Below are positions 24,949-38,300 of a stretch of 64,000 bases of DNA, piece by piece; within the stretch, counting starts at the first letter, position 1, and each line of letters opens with the position of its first letter. This DNA comes from Strongylocentrotus purpuratus (lineage: Eukaryota > Echinodermata > Echinoidea > Camarodonta > Strongylocentrotidae), in assembly GCF_000002235.5 (NCBI RefSeq), contig NW_022145615.1:17160712-17224711 (forward strand), written 5' to 3'. The translations under genes were made by a program, and so were the position numbers. Under the pieces are notes generated by a model. That model was not told where the DNA came from and ran no database searches. It was given only the letters and a program-made list of their open reading frames with translations.

Positions 24949-25063
24949 GTTCAAGTTCAAAGTTCAAATTTTATTTCCATTTTCAACAAAACCAATGTAA
25001 ATTATATACAATAAATAAATTACAAACAACACTGTACAAAGTATACAAAAATAATTATGCAAG
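24949..25063 (-). mobile_element. Probable LINE 3' end, reverse orientation
   Basis: A short TTCAAG/TTCAAA tandem at 24949..24970 followed by ATTTTATTTCCATTTTCAAC is the reverse complement of the common LINE ending (GGAAATAAAAT plus short tandem repeats) that is complete at 42300..42343. No coding part remains. Confidence 0.4.
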
Positions 25064-25068
25064 AGTCA

Positions 25069-25147
25069 GGAGCGCCAGGAGTGCCAAGTCTGACAGACAT
25101 AAGCGCTATACAAGAACCCACTATTATTATTATTATTATTATTATTA
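25069..25147 (+). mobile_element. SINE-type element, 3' part
   Basis: GAGCGCCAGGAGTGCCAAGT, then GACAGACATAAGCGCTATAC and AAGAACCCACT, ends in (ATT)n. It aligns over its whole length to 54556..54630 and shares its tail design with the LINE fragment at 58842..59155. Confidence 0.7.
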
Positions 25148-25793
25148 CATGTTATTTTTCTTTACACAACAAAACACATTTGATCAAAATCTATTCTTAA
25201 TTAAGTTACAAGGAATTATAAGATGATAATTATCATACAATCTAAATCAAAAAGTGTGAATGAGTCTAGAAGGAGGTGGGGTGCGAACAAAAAACATGAA
25301 TATTGTTTTCGTGACACGGATGCTTTCACCGAATGCTGTTTGAAAGTCATTTCGATTGCACAGCTGCGGGGAGGAAGACGAGCTCGGTTACCTAATGACG
25401 TGGTTTATTAGATTTCGTGAATGTCACGTGCACGGTAGGTGGTCGCGGAACATCGTATTAATGACGACAGTACTAGACTTTATAATGGGTAGAGGAGTTA
25501 TAATACTGATTCGTATAATCATATTTCAGTAGTTCTAAAAATATAATGATTTTTCTATGTGTGCTTTATCCAATAACAGTGATTGACCCCTGTTTTTTTA
25601 CCAAAAATGTCATAGGTTAAACTTCTAAACGACCAGAATTCGGATTGCCTGTGAAATCACATATTACATATTTCTGACTTGGATAAGTTTTGATGTATAA
25701 GTGATATTTCATGGAAGGCTCTCACGTCCCTAAAACTGTTCTAATAAGATGACCTCAACTCAATGAGCTGACTCAATTAAAACGTGGTATATA

Positions 25794-26331
25794 TTAAAGA
25801 TACTATGTCCCTTTTGCAGCCAACCTCAAATTCTGTAGAACTTTGCAGGAATTATGAATATGTCATGTATGTCCTATCTGTGAAATTTAAACGTTAGCAG
25901 TGTCCTCATATTCGAATTATGCAAGGAAACCCGTTTACTTGCTAGACTTCACTGTCAGACACTATTGAGTGACTGACTGGCTTTTTTCTTCTTTGGTAAT
26001 AACATACATGAAAAGAGTTGTAAAGGGTACATAAGCATTTGTCTACATCAATAACCCACTTCTTGTGATGGTCAAGATTAAACTGATTGAATCTTTGCGC
26101 AGCATAAAACGTATGACCATTCGGTACAATTGTCTGAAAATCAAGACTATTACTTTTGGGCTCTGTAGCCCTAAAGTCGATTTGACAACTAATAGTCGTT
26201 ATTTTCCCACTTGTAGATATTTTCAAGCCCCACCATTTTTAGGGAAGTTCTAAATTAGTATTATCTTTCAAATGCAGTTGGAATTTAACTTTTTCATTTT
26301 TTGGCCTGCAAATGGGACATAGTACCTTTAA
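25794..26331. mobile_element. TTAA-flanked MITE with about 25-bp inverted ends
   Basis: The left end reads TTAAAGATACTATGTCCC and the right end, complemented, TTAAAGGTACTATGTCCC; the match continues into TTTGCAG. Both ends carry TTAA at the outside (25794..25797 and 26328..26331), as expected for a TTAA target duplication, which suggests the piggyBac superfamily by target preference only. It is 538 bp with no transposase. A left-end copy sits at 20383..20479. Confidence 0.75.
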
Positions 26332-26648
26332 GAGAGAATGCTTTTAAAATTCCTTCTACAAGGCATTACTCCTCATTACCAAGTCCCTCCGAGAGGACTT
26401 AAATTCGTCGGTCCCATGGTTGCTTACTTACAAGCAAACACATGCTCTCTTAGCAGTCAGGTAAAAACAAACCATCAAACCATCAAGAAAGATGAATTTG
26501 AATTGAAATACTCCACAGTAGATTCTTTTCAATGTAGGCCTAAATAGTTTAGTAGCAATGATAAGATCCAATACGAATCAATTATTTGTATATGGAGACT
26601 GGTTAGTCATAGGAATCATTTATGTAAGTGACCTACTTAATACTACAG

Positions 26649-26774
26649 TCACAAAGGTTCGTACGAACGATAACTTCGTACGAATCTCCCTGTTTTTCCA
26701 TTGTCTTCCCGAATTTCCATTGTCTGAAAATCGTTCGTACGGCGTTCGTAGCAGTACGTAATGGCATTTGTGAC
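26649..26774. repeat. Small foldback with GTCACAAA ends
   Basis: GTCACAAA at 26649..26656 and TTTGTGAC at 26767..26774 flank internal inverted blocks (CGTACGAACGAT against ATCGTTCGTACG). It is 126 bp and could be a very small MITE. No clear target duplication. Confidence 0.5.
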
Positions 26775-28794
26775 CGAGGCTTAACCCTCCCCATCCTGAT
26801 AGCAAACTTTAAACAAAAATTGTACTCGATTGTAATGTCAACGTTAATGAGGAGAAAGAAATGTGATGAAAATCCCCCACAATGGCTTGATATATCATTT
26901 TAGAACATAACCAAGATGTAATCTCTGATAATAATATTGATAAGCTGAGAAAAACGCAGAAATTTTCTTCCAACATAATGACGGTAAAATTGTATCCCTG
27001 AAAAGTGTATATCGTTTTGGAATGACCTCTCTTATCTAAATTATGTAAAATGTGATAAAGTTTTGAATATGAGTAATATTAACAGCTCAATAATTTATGC
27101 TCGTATTCCGTCATTTTATGTTGAACTTTTCCATAATGCAATGGCACTGAGTGATTTTCTATAAAAATAAAAGACTCTCCCAACTGCTCTTTCTGTAAAA
27201 CCGAGTCATAAACCTTTACATCTTGTTATTGAACGTGACAAATTGTCCTTCCAATAAGCCTTTCAAAAGATTCCAATGTATTTCAATGTTGTCAAAGTAT
27301 TTTGTCTTTCTATATTGAGCACTTTAATTCTGTCAGCGAGAATTGGCTTATAGGCTGAGCACCGATAATGGCAGATTCGTCCCCTATTTCATTTCCTTAT
27401 TCATCTGGAACATGGATATAGCTTAGCCACCTACTTGCTTGCCCAAAATAACTCAGCCCGATTAATTTTCCACACATCCGATTTTCCACCGAGCCCCATG
27501 CATCATTATGCCCGCTGCAATATGATCGTGCCTTGCGGATGAGGAGTGACGTCATCGCGACGACCTGTTCGAGTGGCTTGACCTAGTGTAGTTGTGCAGA
27601 CCCTTTTTTGTTGATTGGTGAATGTTGTATGTCTCAAGTCTATGAAGTCATGTAAACGCTCTTTGATTTTGTAAGTAGGTTAGTTCGTGCATAACCAATC
27701 GTAATAGAGCGGTATGTCACCCCTCCCTCACTCCTCTCCTGTCCCTCTTTCAACGCCTGAGGAAATGCATGCAACTTGTAAAAAAATGCATGGCGCCCAT
27801 TCTGAGAGGGGATGGGTATTCCGCCACTGTTCATTTAAGAATCTGGAGCTACGGAGATAGATAGCACTGGAGAAAATTATCTACAAAGCTCTTTAGAAAC
27901 CTATAGAGACGTTATATAATAATGTTTAAACAAACGGAATATTAATTAATCACATCATTTCCATTGCACTAAAATTATTTTTAAAAGATAGAATTCAAGT
28001 CTCGAATTAATGACATGGAAAGTACGTTCCGAAATATACCCCCCCCCCCCTCCTTTTGTATTTGAAAGATATAAACGATTCTCAACTGACAGAGATAAAA
28101 TATTCCTTGGAGGAAATCAATGCCGGCCGCGTCTGCTGAGGTACTCCACAAGGTATGTTCGGGGCCCCATTTGACCCCTTTTAACCAAAGAAATGACCCA
28201 CATGCATGAACCCCATGTCAATGGGGAATAGAATCCCCGTTTGACTACCTCTTTTCCAAGAATCGTACCCAACCGCCTCATAAATCATTTCCTCTTTTAG
28301 ACAGTGCATCAATTTTGTTCACAGTCCTGTCTGAATTGTAAGACTACAACCGATCGTTCGCCCGCTATTCGCTGTGCGCAGACGATCCCCTCAGCTCAGT
28401 CAAAGAGAAAAGCCATCTTCATTAGATGCCGAGTTGTTTACTGAATATCACTCGTACATGATCGCTGTGGCGTTTTGCTCTTTCTCTAATTTGTCATTCT
28501 TTCTCAAAATTACATCTACCAAAATCATCACACGCACATGACAAACGACCCGAAGGTTTACGCGTTGGTTAGCGCCGGTTTGGACATCTCGTAAGGAAAT
28601 TGGCGTTTTCCATCTGTTTTTGAGAGTTCATCTGTGATAAGAGGGAGGAGAACGAGGAACGCATCACTAAGGAGGTCATCTGACCAGGCAATCCGTTCGT
28701 TGCTTTGTGCAGAAGGACTCTGATTGTGCAGAGAGCCTATCTGTCTAGCTAGCCACGCTTATAGAGGACAGTGCAGTAACCACGTCTTAAAGCC
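26775..28794. other. 5' flank of the PHM-like gene
   Basis: No gene seen. The last few hundred bases have higher GC and presumably hold the promoter and 5' UTR; no TATA box is evident. Confidence 0.4.
27547..27554. promoter_or_regulatory. Palindromic CRE (TGACGTCA)
   Basis: A full CREB/ATF palindrome about 1.25 kb upstream of the PHM-like start codon. An 8-mer can occur by chance, so weight is low. Confidence 0.25.
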
Positions 28795-29136
28795 ATGGCT
28801 GTGTCTACTCCAAAATGGCTGCTGGTCGGCGGCTTTCTCGTAGCGGCACTCGCCATCATCTCATCCCGGGGAGCGTGGGCGGAGGGAATTCGGGCAGCCG
28901 ACGCCATGGATGCAATCAACTCGGGGAAACAGCAATTCTTGCAGGGGCTTAGGGGGGCCTTAGCAGCAGTGGCTGCTCAAAAAGATAATCTGGTTGAGGA
29001 ATTACTCGCCGATGTCGAAGATGAGGAGGAAAACGAAGAGGAGGAGGTGGAGAAAATTGAAGAGGAGTTGGGTGTCTTAGATCCCCCGAACGTCAAGACC
29101 GTGGAAATACGCCTACCGAATGCAGAAATCGCTGAG
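28795..29136 (+). CDS. PHM-like gene, exon 1 (signal peptide and acidic leader)
   Basis: 114 codons. AGCCATGG is a strong initiation context. Residues 7-29 are hydrophobic and end in GAWA|EG, a good signal-peptidase site. A Glu/Asp-rich segment follows, and the exon closes with VEIRLPNAEIAE at donor GAG|GTAAGC. Human PHM has no comparable acidic block in this place as far as I recall. Confidence 0.88.
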
Positions 29137-32100
29137 GTAAGCCATGAAATATAATACTCAAAGTTATAAAAAAAATACCTATTCACACCATCGTTCTATT
29201 GTTAAATATTAATTTTCCACTTGCAAGTTTATGTGGAAACCAGTGAGGCCTATTATTATTCATTTATTAATACTAATATTAGTATTATTATTATCATTAT
29301 AATTACTAGTACTATTATTATTATCATCATCAATATTATAACAAAGATGGGGATATTGGCCTATACTAATAAGAACAATAGGAATGACAGTAGTCTTACA
29401 GATAATGATGATAAGAATATAATAATCACTTAGGTCAATAATTATGCGCTTAAAGTATCGTGTTAATACCTAAAGTTTTTTAAACAAATAAAAATAATTA
29501 TAGGAATTCGATGTATGAATTCAGAAAATGAACTAAAATGAAAATCAGTATACCAATACAATTGAAATATAGCTTTACAAGTAAAGTCGGGTTTATTCCA
29601 TTTCTTCCTCTAGTCCTAGACATCTTTTTCTCTATTTGTCTCGGCGTTATTTTTATCCGTAATGATTAATCGTTAATCGCAGAAATCTAATATATTTATG
29701 TTATAAAAGATTGGTATAACAATCTACATCATAACACAACTTGACACATTTAAGAAGTGGAAAAAAACCTATATCAGGTCAACAGTCAGGAGGATTGTTT
29801 GATTTAAAAAACCTCTCATTGTGATTTAAAGTCGTAGAATGATTAGTATATGACACCCTAAACCAGAGGTGGTGTTTCATCAAGAATAATTGTAAGACCC
29901 CAAATTGAAGAAATACATTATCACTATTAGCGGCGAATGATTTTAAGGTAAATATGTTTTTAAATACATCTATATCCGTTATGATTATGAGCAGTCAAAG
30001 CGTTGCAGTGTAAGTTTTTTGGATAGGAGCTACTAAAAGATAAACATCCACCCACGGACGGCATCTCTGAGAATTTTGATGTGAAAAGAAAAAGTTCTTC
30101 ATATCTTTAAGATAATACTAGTAATCTTTGAATCTACACAAAAAAAAACCTGACAAGCAAACAAGTACAGTTTTTTTATTTTGCAAGTGCCCTTTTGGAC
30201 GAAAAAAAGAATGCTGGTGGGGCACATTATTCCTCTATATACTTAAAATATATCGTGGCTGCTTAAAGGGGCACTGGCCGGCTGTGCCCCCCTAATTCAC
30301 AAGTGTTCTTGGATGACGAATCAAGCGCCAGTGCAATCAAACCCTCTTAAATTCCCAATTAATTCTATTACAACGAAATCGTATTTTACACTATCCTGCT
30401 TTTGAATATAGGACACGAATACAATAGACAGAATCCACCGACCAACCGGAAGAAAATAACTAGGAATATTTTGTTGTTCACCAAGTGAAAATTTCGGTTT
30501 CGAAATGTCAGAGAGTCATATTGATAAATATGAAGGTCAGTCGAACCTTTCTCCGCGGCTTCCATTTTGACCAATGTAATAATATGGCCTCTCTGCGTGG
30601 GCATGGACATGCAAGTCGATTGATCATGTTGATTCTGTCGCTTTCGATACGCTCCTGTCACCCTGCAATGGTAATTAATACTGGATAACCGTAAACACGT
30701 TTGACGTGTCCTAAGCACGGTATGATTAGATAGCGATTGTTTTTTCCATTACGTCTTTTATTTATTTTATGGTTGCATCCGCTTTGTCTGGTGGATTCTT
30801 TTCCCTCAAAGTACCTATCGGGGATTTGCGAGCCCTGAAAATTCTCTCTCTCTCTCTCCTCTTGTGCTCTTCGAAAAGTTATCTGAAGGTTTTAGAGACT
30901 GATAGTTAAAAGTGATACCAACAGCCTAAGATGAAACCAGCCTCCGAGACCGATATGTTGGTCTATATCGCCTTATTCACAACATTTTTTTAAGATTTGA
31001 TTTGATTTTTATTTCTGCATTTTCTAAATATAATAACTGAATAACAGAAGAACATATAACTTAATGTATAATACAAAACATACAAACGATAACTTCTTGT
31101 CGAAATGTTTTTTTTTTTTACCTACAGTGTGTGTATATACATATAATAACTTAATATTTCTATAACATATTATTAGAAAATTTAAAGTATATCCCGAACT
31201 ATCTGGGTTGCCAATCTTACCAATATTGTCTTCAAGCTTTTTAACATGAGCCTTGTTGAAGCAGCATCTATAATCATCTGCCTATTTGGCAGTATACTGA
31301 CAGGGTAAGCTTTCTCATAATATTTGTTACACCAATTTCTTAACTATTTCTGCCATGTGAAATTTTAATGAATGTCATATTCATTATTTTTCATCATTAG
31401 TTCAACATCTGATCCAAAAAGGCTATTTTACAACACAACAGGCCCATTATGAGTTTTTGAATTAATTGGTTGCCCCAGGTGCCATAACACTTAGATACGC
31501 CATAATCACCTCTTGTCTTACTGTAATCGATTTTGAGAGAATTACCGCAGTGAAAGCATGTTTCCGTAAAAACTTTTTAACGATGATAAAAAACGAATGT
31601 TATGTCTCTTTTTTTCTTCTTCTTTAATATCAAAACCTTTTTTGTTTACACCACAACCCTGATTTGAAAAAAATATAACGCGATCTTTCCAAAACGAACT
31701 TTTAAACACAGTAGCAACTAACGAAAAATCAACCTTACGCAAATGAACTAGCGTTGTGCGAGCATGACAATGACGTTTTATGGAAAAATGAACATGAGTT
31801 ATATTACACATACTACAGTATAGGGTATTGGAATTCCCCTTAGGAAAATTTGATTTAAATTATTGCGATTGTGTTATCAAATACTATAAAGCACATCATT
31901 GTTTTTATTGTAATACGATAAGTTTTTATATTAGTTCATAGCACGCTTACCATGCAATCAACTCGTTCACTTTGTTGAAGAAAAATGGTTGGAACTAAAA
32001 TTCTGATATCGAACACATTTACCATCAAAATTATATTTAGTACGCCGATTTGGTTACAGCTATCAATGCTGTTGTTGGTGAATTGTGACTGGCCTTATCT

Positions 32101-33476
32101 TTCAATATCAAATGGGAAGGTTGTTTTGCACTATTATTATCAATTATAACATCCTATCTCTTCAGGCGAAACCAAGGTTAGCATCGGGGTCACATAATTA
32201 TGAGATATTTAATAAATAATTGGTACAGGTCGACCTCGTCCACATGCACACACAATCACAGTGGCAGCATGATTCACCAATACTTACCAATGATTTACCA
32301 ATAAGCTGGTTGCAAATTTCCAATTTGTAGCAGGCAAAAAAAGACCAAATCGTTCAATTCGAGATTTACCAAAAGCCATTAAAATTTAAATAATGGGGGC
32401 GTCAAGCGCCCCCACACTCTCCTCCGCAACACTCCTGCGTATTCATGAAGCTTCCGACCATATATAATTTTGGTATTTGTGATTGAGGTAGAGATAAGAA
32501 TAGTATCGTGACACCCTATACAAATATAGAGTCGCACAATTATTCCCAGACCTGGATTTTTTTGTTAATTTGTTTTTAAAAGAAAACCACAATCGTAATT
32601 TCGGTCGTAGATAATTGTTCATGTCCATTCCCGAATATTGGGCAAATAACTATTATTTTTTTTTAAACAAAGATATTATCTCATACCATTTTTAAAAAAA
32701 TAGATCATGATTGGACACATTCTAGCCAGACATTGGTTTGAAATGATCTTTACTCTTACCTGATGAGTTTAAGTAATATGTGTTCATTATATATTCTGTT
32801 TTCTTAATTTCATGATTAGAGCCATGTTGATCGAGTCTTCTATCAATCATTCGTGAGTCTTTTCTATTAAAATCGACATGACTTTCATGAGTTGATTCTA
32901 TTTAGTTATAAAATACAAAATAGGGTATTGTCATCTGATAAAATGCTCAATTTTTACGCAAAAGCAATATTATATCCCCATATAAGTTCAGATCTAACGT
33001 AGATCAAATTCGTCTACGCGGTTGTGAGTATTTTCAAATGAGGGATTTTCCCCATTTTTGGGATATTATGCATATTGGTTGCACATGCTCACCAAGTCCT
33101 CCCCCCCCCCCCAAAAAAAAGTACCTCACATAAAGTATTGAAGGAGAAATTTGTCTGAAATTACTGGCTGGCTTCCCTAATTATCTGTTCATGCTTGAAA
33201 CTGCAATTTGACAAAAAAGAAGCGACAATTTAACGCTTTTCTTCCACTTCTACCCGTCTTTCTCTCCCTATAAAAAAACTATCCTTTACTTCCTAGATTT
33301 CCTCCCTCGTCCTTATTCAATCTATCTCCTAACTCCACCTCTCTTTCTCTCTCTCTCTCATTCTCTCTATCTTCTCTCGCTCTCTCCCTTTCTCTCTCCC
33401 TCTATCTCACTCTCCCCGTCCCCCTCTCTCCGTCCCCCTCTCTCTATCTCTATCCTCCTCTCTTTCCCCTATACCA

Positions 33477-33513
<37 letters not shown>

Positions 33514-35347
33514 GCTCTCTCTCTCTCTCACACACCCACAAACAAAAAAATTTCCCCTTTCTCTCTCTCTCCCTTTTCCTACCCCGTATTCACTCTCTCT
33601 CTCTATCTCACTCGTCATATACCCTCCTTTCCCATCCTCTCCTTCACATCCATCTATCGCTTCAGATGTTAATTTGCTTCTATAATACAAGGCAATTTGT
33701 CGAAGGCGAACCTAAATTGAAGGAATATGAGATTTCGGGGGAAAGATAAATGATAATCAAGCTCGTGTATTTTGTGCATCCGATATGACATACCTGACAG
33801 GCACGTTCCCTCGTGGCCTGACATTAAGAAGAGGGAAACCATACTTCCGGACATAATTTTAGTGGAGAATTGTTTATCGTTACACACGTACACCACCTGA
33901 CAAAATTGATAATTAAAAAAATGAATTATCGAGAAACAAAGTCATGTATCAAAACTACATCCTTATGATGTCATGAATGTGTCCATGGATTATTGTATTG
34001 GTGTGTATGTGTGTGTGCGTGTATGTGTGAGAGAGAGTGAGTGGGTGGGGGAGCACAATTCAATTTGATTTTCCTCTTTGGTTTTTCCTCTTGACTTTTA
34101 TAGCTTTCATGTATTCAATAGATCAAGGTGCAATTCCTTGTAATTTAGAACGTAGCTTTGAGCTTATCGTGGTTCAGCTGGGGCGTCAAGCAATGGTGTT
34201 TTATAGTTGAGGAGTCTCTAAAACAAAGAAATATTTGCATTTGAACGCAACTCAATGATAATAGAGATAATGATTAAAAACAATTTTGCGTTTATTTTCT
34301 ACCTCCTTTTGAACACGACGTTGAATGCAAGAGGTAATTATAGTGAAAGTTTATTTTGGTTCAAGTGACGGGATACAGTTTGTCAAAACACAGATCTGAA
34401 AAAAGGGTTTCGAATGGGTAAAAATATAGTACGTATGGAGCTGAAAATATCCATCCTTCAAAAAAACAAAGATACAAACCCCTCGAAATCACGGAATTGT
34501 TGTCTCCCATGAGACATCATTTGGCTGTAGGAACACACCGAAATCAAACAAAGGATTCACCGACGACCTATAAAAAGAAGCACAATATTACATTCGAGTC
34601 AACATTGAACTCTAAAAATAGGCTTTAAAACCAACCTAGCACTCTAATTTAATGCTCGCTGCTCGATCTAGCTTTTACCCGAGGTTTATAAAGCTGGAGT
34701 AGTCTCTCCCTTTCTCTCTTTTATACACATACACACAACCCCTTTCTCTTTCTGCGTGTATCTCCGATTTCTCTTCGTGTTTTTTTATATAGTCATGTAC
34801 CCCGTCTTTTTCTCTCGTCTTTACGATTTTTTAGAAAGATTCACTGCCGTAAGCTCTTTGCAACTATTGCCATGGTATTTTCTCTGTTAACCATTTTGTT
34901 AATCTCTTTTTTTTTTTCGTCTTCCCCTCCTCATCTCTCTCCACCTTTTTCCTGTTCGTTCGCTATTGTTCCTCGTCTGCATTCGGTCTTGAAATAGATT
35001 TAATGCCGTTACTTCGCTTCATGCTATTATCATGATTGACAGATGTTAATCCATCCCACTCTCTCTCTCTCTCTCTCTCTGCCTCTCTCTTAAGCCCCCC
35101 CCCCCTCTTTAGCTTCCTGTTTTCTCTTGTCTGCCAATTCCTCAAAATAATAACCGTTAGCTGTCTGAATAGCTTCAGCTCTTGCCAAAGGTGAAAAACA
35201 ATGCTGAATCTTTTTTTCTTGTCTATCTCTCTGCCTTTCTTTACATCTTCACTACCATTTTCTTTCTATTTCTCTCATCTGAACTTTCTCCTTATAACAA
35301 GCCAACATATCTCTCTGCACCTTTTGCTAGAGCTTAGAGTCTCTCCT

Positions 35348-35393
<46 letters not shown>

Positions 35394-38300
35394 CTCTTCT
35401 GTATATGTTCTCCTCTCTTCCTTTCTCATCTTTCTTTCATCCCTTCTCCCTCTCACTTTTTCCCTCTTCTCCCATCTGTGCTCTCTTCTGATCAAACCTA
35501 ATGCCTCTAGCTCTCTGTAGTTGCCCGAGGTTCATATAAGAAATGCTGTAGAGCTTGAAGACGGCAGGAGAGAGACAATAAATCAACATAAAGTACACCA
35601 ACCTAGAATAGCAAAGCTTGGATGAAAGCATTCCTCATTCAAAAAGATGTGTTGGTCTTTCGTCTTTATTCTCATTTCATTTGACCTTATCAGTGAATTT
35701 GTGTCTTCATTTGAAGAAGGCGAAATACGATATATATATATATTTCGTCATCAAAAGAGTTACAAGAAGTATTCTTATTTAACAATGTAAGCTTGACTTT
35801 CGTTATGTATATGGTTAGAAGTCCTATCATGTTACTTTTAAAAAAAAATGATGGTATAATTTATACGTTGGATATCGTATGTTTCAGTTTCAACTTCAAT
35901 GTTCTTTTGGGGGAATTGGGGAATAACTACTATTTCTAATCTTCTACTATTACCGAAAGCGAATCGATGTTTAATTAACTTTTATATTCCAATCAATTAA
36001 CACAACATCTTAATGACTTCGTTGAATAATGACCACTATTTTCACTAAGTTCAATTCTTCTTTTATCCTTCTTGCTCATTCTTTTCAATGTACTGTTTGT
36101 ATCACGCCATTTAAGAATGTACATCGAAAAGCTCCCAATCAATAATTCAAATAGTTCACACGTTTCACAGTATAAAATTGTGTGAGTCATGATAGCCTAT
36201 AGACACATGCACTGCATGAATAATACATTCAATGAGCATCCAACGAAGAAAATGCAAAAACCATTAATTAAACGCCTCTATTACAGGCTGCCACAATAAT
36301 ACAATAGATGCATAAAGCATGCCAATCCCTCATATTACAATGAAACTAATCACCGAATATGCTAATGGATATATACATGTAGGATGCACTGTTACGAAAT
36401 AACGAAGCAATTTCGATGAAAAGAAGCATTCGGAGACAATGCATAAGCCTTACGTAATTATATGCCTAGCTTAATTTTTCCCACCCGAGCTAATGATGTT
36501 ATCCATAATTCTGGTGGTCTATATTAAGTCTGCTTGAAAGTTTTGAGTGATAATGGAAATGTACACACAAAAAACAAAACGAAACGAGGTTTCTCTCAAT
36601 ATGAAATATACGACCACAAAAGTATTTTTCATATGTTCGATAATCAATATTGGCAGTCTGTGTGAGATAAAGCACTCGCATGTATGATTTTGCCTTTTAA
36701 AAAAAGTTTTATTTTTTTCATTCGAAACCTGTTTTTGTAATATTGTGTTTTGACTTTCAATTAATTATTTATCTACAAAGGCACACCAAAATGGATATGT
36801 GGAAATAATGCATGGGAGAAAGCAACTAAAACTCATGGTTAGTTTTTTTGTTTAATTATCCGGCAAGATCGGTGTCATAATGTAACTTTTTGCTCGTTAC
36901 GGTTTTGAAACTCGACTCACATGTCAAATGAATATTAAGACCATCACACCCAACTGCAAAGAATGATGCTTACAGGCAGTTTCTTCGATGAACCATGTAG
37001 AGAGAGAAATAAATATTGTAATCATCCCTGAAAATATAATCACAATGTAGGGGTATATATACCAATTTCTAAAAAACTGTATATTTCGCTTTGAGGTTTC
37101 TCTCTGTGGGTGCCCCTTTTCCCCAAAAAGTGCCCTTTGTTGTTGGTGCCCCCCTCATTTGAAAGATGCCCCGCCGCCCCTGCTTTAACTCATACAATTT
37201 CAGAGTTTTTTAAAGGTCTAAATGAATCAGCTTTTCCCCTCGAGATTGTCAATAACTATTTGTATATTTCGGTTCACTTTATTTGTTATAGTTGGAAGAA
37301 AAAAAAATCATACACAATTTCCCGCAAATTTATCACGGTTTATGACAAATAGTTTTTGGAAACGTGTAAGCTAACAAGCTAGACAGAGTGCATCGATTGT
37401 GGTTTTTATTGGTTAAGATTTGGCATGTTCGGTATTGATTTTCGGAGCATGACTTCTATATAAATATTTCAAAATTAGTCTGAAATTTCAGTTATGCAGT
37501 GAAAGGTACAGAGGTCGAACGGGGCTCCATGCATATTTTTTGTTATATATTCTTACATTCTTCCTATTATTATATATTTCATTTAATACATATCGACATA
37601 AACCTCATCCTAACCCAAAACATCTTTGACAAAGTCTGAAGCTCTTACTGTTGAAGCAAATGTCAGATCACCGAATATAGGGAAGGAAAAAGAGCAAAAT
37701 TTATTCACCGAATTTATCCTTTTGTTTGTCGCGCTTGACGCCATCTTTCACATTAATACTCTAATCATATCCAATTCATCTCATGCTACATTTTTACAGT
37801 GCCTACATGTTGAAGTACATTTTTTTCATGTCAATATTAGCCCCCCTCATTACCCTAATTGCAGTAGGCCAATTAGCTGATTGTCATGCCATGACTTGTA
37901 CATCTCGACTGAAAATAGATGAGATGAAAGAAATTAATGAAATTAGTTTTCTCAAATAACCAAATTCATATCCTTGCTTTGTAAATGAACATTATTTCCT
38001 GGGAGACCCCTAAAGCTCGGTGTATACTAATAAAGTCGTAAAGGTCATTTGATATAATCATGATAATGATGTTTATCTCTCTCTCTGTCTATAGCATGTA
38101 ATTTCATATACTCCCAATACGATGCTCTCGTAAATGGCTGACAATGTTAGACCTACGTGGTATTTAATTTGTCAAAAATGCTAACCTGACAAAATGAAAA
38201 TTCAAACCTTCATGCAGGCAAGCAGTCACCCGAAATGTATGCTGATGTCGGAAATATATTATTCTGTCACGATGTTTGATCTAAGTTGCTTTGGAAAAAA

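Noticed and set aside
26338-26547. 69-codon frame after the TTAA MITE
   Set aside because: Short, no recognisable motif and no flanking splice logic.
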